Assembly: GCA_038380795.1 (NCBI GenBank)
Contig: CM076268.1
Coordinates: 24,499,501 to 24,563,500, forward strand
DNA from: Pyrocephalus nanus
Taxonomy: Eukaryota > Chordata > Aves > Passeriformes > Tyrannidae
Direction: 5' to 3'
Length of the DNA: 64,000 bases
Shown: piece by piece, positions 10,845 through 20,720 of the stretch
How positions within the stretch are numbered: the stretch's first letter is position 1
Layout of the letters: every line of letters begins with the position of its first letter
Translations under genes and position numbers: made by a program
Notes under the pieces: model-generated
Database searches by the model: none
Told to the model about the DNA's origin: nothing
Seen by the model: the letters and a program-made list of their open reading frames with translations, nothing else

Positions 10845-12737
10845 TCCCCTGTCATCTTGAAGATCTATTTCCAAAGCTGAGATTTCTTTCATTTTGCGCA
10901 CACACACACCTTGGTCTGACAACTTAATCACAACTCCAGCTCCCATCACTTGGCATTCCTCAATGCTGCTTATTCCAGCAGGAGCAGTCTTTCATTTTGC
11001 CATTTTTCACTGACCTCACTGTCTATGCCAAAGCAGGCTAAGGATGCAGAAGGGTTTTGTCACACAGTGGTCTGTCGAGAGCACCATTAGGAACTCTGAG
11101 CTAAGCTATTAATAAGAATTGTCCCGAAGCCCCTGATGTGGCTGCACTGCAGAGCTGTCTGGCCCAGTGACAGATGTGGCCCTGTGCCTCTGAGCTCAGA
11201 GTGAGAGGGGTCAATCTGGGTGCTTGGGAGGACACCCTGGCTTGGGAGCTCTCGCTCCTGGTGGCTGTCTCCTGTTTTCCTGTGGGCAGTGAGGAAAGAG
11301 AGGTTTATTGTCTTCTTAAATGGTGATCATTTCAGTGCTCTGGCTTGTATTATTTATTGTGCTGGTGTAAGCAATGTATTGCAAATTGTGGCGGGTGGCA
11401 AACATGACTGTCCAGAGGTGGGAGAGGTGGCCGTGCAGTATTAAACAAAAGATATCCTTGAACAATATCTGCCATGTCACAGACACCATTTCTTCAGCTG
11501 AGGGCAGCAACCTCAATGCAATGCCCTTGTTTGTTAAAGCCTTTTCCCAAACAGACAAAGCCTGGCATGCTTTCCCTTTTCCCTCTGGCACAGCGCTCCA
11601 CCCCAGCAGCATTCTCAGCACACAGCTGCGTAAGGGTTATTTTCTCTGGGAGGTGGTTGTGTGTGGGTACGTACGTGTACACACACACACGCTCACACAG
11701 AAGGATGTGTTCTCCCAAAGAAGAAAAAAACTTTGTCAGCAAATTATCTCATCTTATTTCAGCTATTATAATCCTCTTCAAGCCTCAACAAAGCACCCAT
11801 ACATGTTTGATCAAGTCACTATTAAAGAGAAATATTGTGCTGTTCTTGCCAACTGGACCACCTACACCTTGGTATCACTATAATTATTGTCAAATATTAT
11901 TGTTACAAGAGGGCACAAACTGTGTAGATCTTTCTTTAATATGACAGTGGCCAATTTAATGGAACATTACTGATTAGCACAGCCAGTGCAGAGTATGCTA
12001 GCATACCTTTTACAAAACTTCATGTTACAGTTGAATGGATTACAGAACACCTCTTGAATGCCTAGTGGCTGGCGTTGTGCCAGAGCCTGTAAAAAAATTG
12101 AAAATGCAGCTTGCTTTCTCCTTTTTCATAAAGAAATCTGAAAGCAGAAGCACTGACCTTGGCAAGCTTCTTGCACTAAGTTTTCCAATAGGCAAAAGCA
12201 CTATAAATCAAACCAGAATAATCCTGTGTATGTTTTTGTTTTCATGCAGGCTGCTAGGATTGCAGTTAAGGACTTGATTTTTATTGCTAAAGGAATGTTT
12301 TTAAATCATCAAGACCTAGAGCATGTTGTGAGCTTAGTCCAAATTTCATCATCATCTTTTGCAATTTGCCTAACGCCCTAGCTCCCATGGAAATACAATT
12401 TATTTCTCTTGCAAAAGTCATTACAATCTATGAGCACAAAGAAAGAAACCTGCAGAACTGAAAATGAGCAATAAAATCATGACAAAATCTGCTACCTAGA
12501 TTCTTTCCCCTAAAGCAGAAAAATAAGATAAACAGTGCTTCTCTTTCTCTCTGAGTTATTATTAGTTCAGTATTATTTATCATACAGCTTGGAAATCTTA
12601 AAAGGTTACAGTTTATTCTTCATGCATGGCTTTGGGGAGCCTTTTGACTCTGCTGAGAATTATAACATGACACTGTTTTCAAAATGAAAGCTCTGAACAG
12701 ATTATTTTCCACATTATCTAGATAATAGAGGTGATAG
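10845..12737. other. Non-coding stretch with overlapping chance open frames
   Basis: The region 11220-11944 carries overlapping open frames of 169 and 156 codons on plus and 101 and 82 on minus. This shows a local shortage of stop codons rather than one favoured coding frame, and none looks like a known protein. A short (CA)n run lies near 10900, and a purine-pyrimidine alternating tract at about 11667-11692 is listed separately. No promoter or gene could be supported. Confidence 0.55.
11667..11692. repeat. Alternating purine-pyrimidine tract (GTAC/GT/AC), Z-DNA-prone
   Basis: Purines and pyrimidines alternate strictly for about 26 bases: GTACGTACGTGTAC followed by an AC run and GC. A GT-rich flank (from 11659) precedes it, giving a partly self-complementary GT...AC layout. 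Such tracts adopt Z-DNA under negative supercoiling and act as microsatellites. No role in regulation can be inferred here. Confidence 0.85.
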
Positions 12738-12751
12738 ATGGGACTGAGTCT

Positions 12752-12811
12752 AGCTGGTGTAAGCAGTTGTAACTCATTTAAATTATGGAAATTTGCACCA
12801 GCAAAGAACCT
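12752..12811. repeat. Ancient palindromic amniote repeat remnant
   Basis: The block begins AGCTGGTGTAA (12752-12762), has TTGTAACTCATTTAAATTA-like sequence in the centre and ends TTTGCACCAGCAAAGAACC. This matches the layout of an old repeat seen across turtles, crocodilians and birds, in which a GTGTAACTCCATTGA... half faces its own complement and ends in 'caccagctgaggatc'. The outer arms GCTGGTG (12753-12759) and CACCAGC (12796-12802) are still perfect. The family name and exact ends are uncertain. Confidence 0.5.
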
Positions 12812-15800
12812 ACCCCTAAGGAGGGAAGTCTGGAGGAAATGTTCTAATTCAAATTCATGTTGCTTTTTGTTTTTTGCTTTTGGTTAACATGGACATAACT
12901 TGCATTTAGGTTTATGGTGAAGAATATTAAACTGAACAAAAATTTAATTCCATCTATGTGTTCTTTCATGCTAAACCATTAATAGATATGTTCCCTGATG
13001 CTTTTGCAAGCTACATCCAGGTCAGCTAAACACATGCTTAGATCAGAAGCAACTTACAAAGTCTGTGGTAATGACAGTGGGACTTCCCATGTGTTACAGT
13101 CAGCTTTGCTAAATATCGACTATTATAAGCACATATTTAAACTTAAAAGCTATAGTCCTTTCCCAACTTTGGGCTTCCAAGCTCTTCTAAAATATTGTAT
13201 CTTCAACTTAGACTAAATATATTGCTTTCCATATACATATGTAAGTATTTATATGTACTTTTCTCAATTTACAGCATTTAATATAATTACTGTGCTGTAT
13301 GTGCAAGCAAGAAGTAGAGCGCATTGGTAGCATTTTCCTTGCTCTTTCTCCTTTTTCTCCAATTTTTCAAACCAGATCTTTGACTTGTGATTTCTGAGTT
13401 CCAGCACCAGTTGGCAAGGGCAAGTCCTCAAACCCACCCACAGCTGTTTCTGTCAAAGTATGGGATCTGTGGGGCTCAGAAGCACACAGCTGAGCCATGA
13501 GACACAAGTCTGTAGGGAATGATCTTTTTCCCTACTAATTTCCTGAATGTGCTACTGGAGCAGTCATGAAGTTAATTAATGATTACAAGTGTAATGAGTG
13601 GGCCTCCTTTACAATGGGCCCAGTTTACAATTACGATTTTTATTTCTTTTCATGCTCTAAGTAAAACTCCCTTGTTCCCAAGTTCCCAGATGACAGACGT
13701 GTGTTTAAGTGTACTGGGGGCAGCCACACAGCTTAATCTTTAGCCTAGTTTTTTTTCCTGAAATTCTTTTCTTTCTTTGTGAATCTTCTTTAGCTGGCTT
13801 ATTTCCTTTGGTTTCCCATCACCAGAATAAAAGTTTCTATATCCTTTTGTACTCTGGGGCAGGAGTTACACTGTGAGAAACCACCTGAACAACACTGGGT
13901 CATGAAAATAATTCCACTAAGAACTCATCTACTGCTTCATCGGCTGCATTTTATGCTTTTCTGTGGAATTGTTTCAGCAGATGTAAATCCCCTAGATTGT
14001 ACTGTAAGAGTAGCCTATTTTACCTTAGCCAAAAACAATTCCTAAGGTATTTGGCTTAAAATAAAAGTGTCTGTATAGGCTTTTGCTGATTTAACTCTCC
14101 TAGTTTCAAAATGTAGTTTTACTTACATCTCTAGAGAAACAAGTTGTACTAAATTAAGATCTAGCGTCTAGTTTAATAGTCTGTCTAATAAATGGGGGAG
14201 AAAAGGAAGGGGAACCAGTTCTACCCTGAAGTTGTCATATATTAAAATGAAATGACCATCACCTTAACGGGCTATACTTTCTATTTTGTATTGTTACAAT
14301 ATTATAAAAATATGAGGGAGACCTGTTTGGGGCAGGTAAGCTGGGGGCCAGGACAGGGGGACAATGGCAATATATTAGATTAAGTTTAGCTAATTTTGGC
14401 CCATTTAAAGCTTGCAGAGACCCTGTAACTTCCAAATATGAATGGTCATGGAGTTTAGGGGCAGGGATGTTCCTCTCTGGTTATACAGATTCCCGCATCC
14501 CTCGGGGTGTGGCGTGGGGGAGGGAGCTGTGTCAGTTCATCTTGCTGAATATATAAATGTGCATTTTCCTGTAAGTGTTCTTGCATGGTCAGGAAAATTA
14601 CCTCATATACAGAATATCTATGAAGTGTCTTGACCAAATGTATGCATTCAGCAAAAATGCTCTCGTAGCTTCTGTAAATAACACTGGTCCACAAACATCT
14701 CACTGGCTCAAAAGTGCCTAAGCACTGCTTGTGCACTAAGTTGATAGGTGCCTTGTAAATCCTTCAGCTAGATAGAAGTGGCGCAGGCTGCATCACTGCC
14801 TCACATATGCAGATTTGATAATCGTTTTTGCACCTCTTTCCACAATGCTCAGTAATAACTAGGTGGGTGCTGTATGTTTTGGTGGGTTGGAGCACCAGAA
14901 CACGGAGCTTTTACTGGTAAAAACTGCTTAAGCCCTTTGTTTAGTAGCACTTTTTGGAGACTGGAACAGCAACAGCAAATCTCTGTCTATGAATACCTGC
15001 ATATAGTTGTCATCTAGCAGGAAATAGGTGATCTGGTCGGTATACAACAGCAGCTCAGCTGACAGCACTCTAATATCTTAATTAAAGGATCCAAGTTAAG
15101 CTCCTACTCCCAACACACCTATCAATAAACCATTGATGGTGTTACAGGGGTGGCTGTGTAACACTGAGTAGGTCTGCTATCCACTATTTAATTTTTTACT
15201 GTGTTTATGTGTGTGCAGGGCAATTAATGAAGTGAATAGATCATGAAGTTGTGGGTGGTTTGAGGTTTTGGTTAGTTGGGTTGGGTTTTTTTAATAACTA
15301 CACAAACACTGCAAATGAATTCTTAGCAGAGGTCATGTTTAATAAACTACATTTGATGCATAATATGATAGCATGTCATGTCTCACCAGTATACCAATAA
15401 TATCTTCTGCTTTACAGCGTAGATATTTTGGGATGTGGGGTTTGAAAGCTCTTGAAACTAAAGCCTAATCTTCTACAGAGGATTGTGTGCTTGCTATCAG
15501 TCTTGTTCAATTTCTTGTTCAATACATTTCAGTCATCTTCCATAAGTCAGGAACCTCAGATTTGGTACATCTTCATGGTGTGATTTCCTCATTCAAACCA
15601 CTGCACTGGTAATCATTTAAAGACACTATAAATAGTCTCAATAATTTGACTGGCTGCTAGCCTAACAAAGATGTGCAGTTTATAATTTCATCAAGAGGCA
15701 AGTAAAAGAGAAGGTTTAGGGAGAGGGGTACATCCCAATCCACCAAATCATTGAACTTTTAACACTACTATTGGATATAAAACATTAAATGAACAATATT

Positions 15801-16260
15801 CGACATGCAGCTTTTAAAGCTGTGCTTGCATTTTTTCTGGCTTAGTTTGTCTTAACTGAAATTGTTTAGCTTTTGTTTCAGAACATTGGTAGTTAAGGTA
15901 TGGTACAAAGAAGTAGTGACTACAATTCTAAACACTCATTTAGACCAAAACCCTCTGGTTTCTGTAATCTACCCAGGTTGTAATTTTATGATAATATCCT
16001 TGAAACTTTCTGTTCCTTCATCTGAAATTTACTTCCTTTCAATATTTATAGTCCTTAGTTAAATTAAATGTTAAATATGTTCTTCTGAGACCTGTTTAAC
16101 CACACTGGAGGTGTTCTTCTAGAAACAGTTCTTTGGAAAGGAAGGAAAGAACTACTTAGATTGAGTAAAGACTATGAAAATGCAATGATAAAACAAAAAT
16201 GGACCACTGACAACAGTAGGACAAAGACTCAAGCTATATCTGTATGGCATTGACATGTTT

Positions 16261-16304
16261 AATATAATAAAATATAATAACCATAATAAATATAATAAAA
16301 TTAT
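16261..16304. repeat. AT-rich simple repeat (AATATAATAAA type)
   Basis: Irregular repeats of AATATAATAA and ATAATAAAT fill about 44 bases without any G. This is ordinary low-complexity sequence. Confidence 0.85.
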
Positions 16305-16654
16305 GATGGGGAACAGTCTTACGAAATCATTAGCAGATGAGCTTCTGTTTCCACAGGAGAGTTTCTGCATGGGTCTTTTAAAATCTAGAGAGATATCATC
16401 TTTAAATCTGTGGAGATAACTAAAAGGTATCTAAAATTATTTGACTTATTGTCAAATCTCTATTTTTTATTAATAATCACTGTAAGAAAAGGAAAATATG
16501 AAAAAGACCATCCTCTATGATAACAAGCAGCCAAATATGAAAAGAAATGAGCTGGGATCCATGCAAAGAATCCTGTACACTTCAGCTAGTTCTTTAAAAC
16601 ATATGTGAAGTTCTTAACGCTGCTAATGCTTTAAAATCAAGCTGAGATTCTCAC

Positions 16655-16669
16655 AAAAAAAAAAAAAAA
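16655..16669. repeat. Poly(A) tract
   Basis: A run of 15 A following TCTCAC. No retrocopy was recognised upstream. Confidence 0.9.
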
Positions 16670-17769
16670 TTCAAGATTTGGCTACAGATTGCTTCTAAAA
16701 GTGGCTAAGGCTTCACAGTATAATACTCACTTCTTTCTACTTCATAGTCTAAAACAGTCATTACTTCATGAGTCAGTTATGCATTCCAGAGTGCACAAAA
16801 CTAGAAATTATTAGTATCTGCCAAGTGTCTTGTACTCTGATATTGCACAACATGGAAGAGAATGGTGACTTTGAAACTTGCAAAGTGAATTAAGAACTGT
16901 TCACTTGATTAATACTGATTCTGGATTAATTACAAACAATTCTTTGCTGCCTGTCTCACCCTTTTCTTCAAGTCACAATGAATTCCATGAAAAATTCTTA
17001 CTTACACATCTGCAAAAAGCCGTATGAAAGCAGAATTCAATTAACTTTATGGAGAATCTGTTAAAAACCCACAAAACAATGGAACCAAAACCTCAATCTG
17101 AGGACTGCATCTGATTCTCCATCTTTAACATGCTGCGATGTGTCTAGGGATTACAGCACATATGGTCTGCAAAACCACCCACTATTTCAATATGTCTGAA
17201 ATAGAGAGTAGTACATGTAGCATCACGAGTTAGAAATTAGGTAGAAGAATGGATATTAGTGTTAAACCTACAAAAACACAGAATTATGTGTTCAGAGTAA
17301 ATATGTGTTCCTTTGTTCCAGCATTGCACCCGTTGTCTCTCTGTTGGGCTGAACTGGAAGGGTTCACCAGGCGGTGGGTGCTTCATGCTCCAGATGTGCT
17401 GCACCACCAGGGCAGAGTCAAGGACACTGTGTGTGTTGGAGGAAAACTTCAGCAAGGAGGCTCTAAAATGAGTCATACCAAAGGCACCAACTCTTGCAGT
17501 TTCTTGCTATGCTTAAAAGCCTCTGCAGTCTTTACCTTGAATATCACTTTAGGTAGGGTTCTGCATGAGTAGTTTTGCAATACTTTCATGAAATATAATA
17601 TGCTATTATAACAGTTTAAAACAGTCATCAATATTTCAAGTAGAAAATGTAAAGAGCATCTCAAAACAGTTACTATTTACTGTACCAAGTCAAACAGGTG
17701 TCCTTCAATGGGAATTACAGAAGCCTAGCAATATAAAAACACTATCCTGATAATAATACAGATCACAAT

Positions 17770-17790
17770 CACACTGATGTAAATCTGAGG
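17770..17790. repeat. Possible ancient amniote repeat fragment
   Basis: CACTGATGTAAATCTGAGG resembles the 'cactggtgtaaatcagagg' half of the same old palindromic family suggested at 12752-12811. Only about 20 bases can be recognised, so this is tentative. Confidence 0.25.
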
Positions 17791-18711
17791 ACACCTCCCC
17801 AGTCTTGTTTCCTGCACTGCATATTTGACAAAATAGAAGACATTTAATTCCTGGTCAGAGGGAGGTAAAAGAGCTAGGCTTTGTGTCTCAGCAATTCAGT
17901 GATACTGCTGAAATTGTCTTTACCAACCTGTTTTTAACTCCTCCTCAATCATTCTTTAATATAAGTGGGAAAGGGATCCTGTTATTGATTGAGCTACTTG
18001 CTTTTATCCAGCCTGCCTTAAGCTTGAAATAGATCTCCCTTGTCATAGAAATAATAATACAGCTTTCTCATAGTGGAGAAGGGGGTCCTAGGTGCTGTGA
18101 GAGTTTTTGTTGCTCACAAAATAAGTCAAAGCTGTTTGGATAAGCAATGGCACCAATGCCAGCTTCCACACAGTGACGACTAGTGCTGCACAAATTGATG
18201 TGCCACCTTAATGCTACAGGATTGATTGAACATTTCCCTGCTGTTATTTTTTTTTCTGTTGTCTTTCCTCAAGAGAACAGTGTTCTTAGCATGACCCCTT
18301 TTTCTTTGCACGTCAAGTGATGGAAAATCACCCTTTGCTGAACTTGTGGGAGCAGATATTGATTTCAGACACAGTGATGCAAACCAAAAGTAACTCCTTG
18401 GGAGCTGAAGGCATTGCCCCAAACATTGGTCTGTGAAGCTGGAGTCAGACTCCAGCTGCTGGCCCCCAAGCTTTATTTCTTGCCTAATGAGAAGCAGTAT
18501 TTCTAATACACCAGTGCTGCAGAGAGTCTTGAGTCATTTGGCAGGAGTGAAAATTTATTATTGTTTATTATTGATGCTTATAACGTGAAACATTGATGTA
18601 TGTCAAATGTCTCTTAATACATTTGTTTAATGTTCATATCTATGCCAAATGTATTTATATTTCTGCAACACTTTATGAGCACTAATACCTACATTTAATT
18701 TTCATAAAAGC

Positions 18712-18733
18712 TTTTTTTTTTTTTTTTTTTTTT
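18712..18733. repeat. Poly(T) tract
   Basis: A run of 22 T. It is followed directly by GATAG, so on the plus strand it forms an extreme polypyrimidine tract with an acceptor AG (see 18739-18887). It could equally be a reverse-strand poly(A) tail. Confidence 0.95.
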
Positions 18734-18738
18734 GATAG

Positions 18739-18887
18739 GAAAATCCCATAAAGCCTCATCACATAACACAGTTATCACTTACAGTGCAACAGATATTTTA
18801 TGCTCGTTTTGTGTCACTTCAGCTCTTTTTAGAAAGTGCCAGATATGGACATGGCTAAACTCAGGACAAATTCCTTCAGCCATGCCG
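18739..18887 (+). other. Candidate splice-bounded open exon (unproven)
   Basis: A 22-base T tract plus GATAG forms a strong-looking 3' splice site, and CCG|GTAAGT after 18887 is a near-consensus 5' splice site. The intervening 149 bp are open in one frame (49 residues, including TVITYSATDILCSFC), ending at a codon boundary. The peptide resembles nothing I recognise, and codon use is not obviously different from the AT-rich flanks. It could be an exon of a long host gene or a lncRNA, or a chance pairing of splice-like signals. There is no support beyond the signals. Confidence 0.2.
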
Positions 18888-20204
18888 GTAAGTCTTTGTT
18901 TGGGTTGCATTGCATATCCAAGGTGAAAAGGGGGATTAAACTTGAGCTAAGATAAACATCAGAAATTTGTGCATTTAAAAATGGAAAAGATTGGGGAGAT
19001 AGAGGAGAGACTTAAGAAAATCTTATCAATTAATATAATGATAGATGATGTTGTACAAAATATTAGAAGCTATTTTCTCTAGAATTCAAACAAAAATGTA
19101 AGTTCTCATACAAGTCACTAGTGGCTGCCTTATTTACAAAAAACAAAGAAGTGCAGCTCTTGGTGAAAAGCCACTACAGCTAAGTGCAATTGTGTTTATT
19201 AGACTGTGAGTGTACTTTCTGAAAAAGGCTTGAAAAGAATTGCAAAATTTGCTACCAGACTCATATAGAACCTTTGAAAATCTGAAGCATTTTGTTAATG
19301 TCTGCTGTCCAGTTACGCTTTTTTCTCCCATGAATGGGAGAAAGATCTTTCTCTATAGAAAAGCTACAGAAATAGGACCATTACTACCGTCAGGTGTCAT
19401 TAATTCTTTGTAGGCAGTCAAGACACTTACAATCCAGAGAAAAATAAATATTTATTATTACTTAAGTCTACTTTCTGCAGATTCCTACAGTCATTGGAAG
19501 TTTAATATTCATAGGAAGCTTTGTGGAAATGCTGTCGTGGCAAAGAGATGGATTTCATTCCATTTGCAATGAAGAAAAATAGTACTTCTTGTTAATGTGG
19601 ACTTTTTTCTTTTATTTTCTTTCAAATCTGACTCATTTTGATTTTAAATTATCTTGTTGATAAGCAGCTTTTACAGCTTATCAATTGTGGTACACCATTG
19701 ATCAACTAAGTTATATGGTACTTTCCCCCCTTCCTGTCAAGGAAATGGTTGTTGCATTTTTTCTAACAGAAAAATGATGGCTGAGAATGGCTGAAAATGA
19801 GGAAGAAATGGTGATCAGCCAGTGTCCATGGTCATAAAAAATGAATATATGGTTTTGTGGCCAAGTGAGAGCATTCACAGAGCTAACAGAGATTCCAGAC
19901 ATGTTGTACAAATACAATGCTCTTTGTGAATATAAATTTAGAGATGGACAGAAGGCTGTACAAAGTTAACAACCATTCACAGTTCAAGCATTTTTTTTTC
20001 TCTAATGCTGTTAGTACAACATTTAACCAGCCTTCCACTTATAAAGTAATTCAATGGTGATGCTTTGCCTCTCAGAGGATGGAAGATATTTTTTTTGCTG
20101 CCATTTGCCTGAGATGGTACTATTTCCTGGTGCTTTAAAGTAAATAATTTATTGTAGCCTGGGGCTTTCACTCTAAGACTTTTCATATATGATACACTAC
20201 TTAC
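18888..20204. other. Non-coding stretch, no gene recognised
   Basis: Unique AT-rich sequence with only short frames (up to 69 codons). A small inverted repeat pairs TTGATAAGC (19657-19665) with GCTTATCAA (19676-19684). Nothing else was seen. Confidence 0.6.
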
Positions 20205-20299
20205 CTTAGCGTTGCTGTTTATGTATTTACATTGCTCTCATCTCAGTGGTTCTCGGGCTCCTGCGCACCAACGTCCTCCACTCCCTGCAGAGGAGGAGT
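20205..20299. other. Candidate cassette exon island, splice signals on both strands
   Basis: A GC-rich, CpG-containing patch in AT-rich DNA. On plus, TTGCTCTCATCTCAG ends at 20246 and AGT|GTAAGT starts the donor at 20300. The 53 bp between are open, and one frame (VLGLLRTNVLHSLQRRS) has G or C at almost every third position. On minus, CTCCTCCTCTGCAG is an even better acceptor before 20284, with a possible branch site (TTAAC) upstream, and CTAAG|GTAAGT is a consensus donor after 20205. That 80-bp exon has stops in all three frames; the first reads GVEDVGAQEPENH then TGA, so it would be a terminal, untranslated or poison exon. The strand is undecided. I do not recognise either peptide. Confidence 0.35.
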
Positions 20300-20720
20300 G
20301 TAAGTCGTTAATGCTTCTGTATCCCTGATGATTTCATTAAATGAAGTTTAATTACTTCCATTGCTTTTGTATAACATAATCTAGTGCTCATTTACTCTAT
20401 TATTAACATTCAGAGGAATTAAAATAGGGTGCATTTGCATCAGTACACATTGAGCATGATGTAAGGCCAGGCGTAATTAATTTCTCTCCCTTACAGCTAT
20501 GGAGATTGTTAATTTTGAGGGGGAAAAAAAAGGTAATATGTAGGATTTGATTTTTAGTTGCATTAGGCTACTTATCACTCTGGAGTTGTAAATCATCATT
20601 TTAGTTAAAAGTGTTCCTATTTTCACTTTTGAGCACTGTTTACCAGAGTGCTGTCAAATGGTAAAATGCAATAGTGGAGCTAATTCTTTTTGCTGCAGGG
20701 GAAAAGCAATGATACTACAC
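20300..20720. promoter_or_regulatory. Possible conserved non-coding element
   Basis: This unique, repeat-free AT-rich block next to the exon candidate has several classic transcription-factor cores. They include TTTCATTAAATGAAGTTTAATTA, an octamer ATTTGCAT at 20433-20440 and GCGTAATTAATTT near 20472. An acceptor-like TTAATTTCTCTCCCTTACAG precedes 20500. Its texture is that of developmental enhancers or conserved intronic sequence. Conservation itself cannot be seen from one sequence, so this is inference. Confidence 0.3.

Larger units (their letters stand above)
12812..18711. other. Non-coding AT-rich stretch, no gene recognised
   Basis: No recognisable gene. At 13570-13645 there is a cluster of TAAT cores (TTAATTAATGATTA then AATTACGAT) that could be a homeodomain-type enhancer element. 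A G-rich patch lies at 14316-14360. An AATAT/TAATA simple repeat spans 16261-16304 and a 15-base A run spans 16655-16669. A possible ancient-repeat fragment is at 17770-17790. The remaining sequence shows only short chance frames (up to 107 codons, 17249-17572). Confidence 0.55.

Noticed and set aside
11374..11944. Overlapping 169- and 156-codon plus-strand frames
   Set aside because: Two plus frames and two minus frames are open over the same DNA, none resembles a protein family, and part is a CA/GT repeat. A local lack of stops explains it.
14316..14360. Four G runs as a possible G-quadruplex
   Set aside because: Loops are 8-10 bases long, which makes a stable quadruplex doubtful without measurement.
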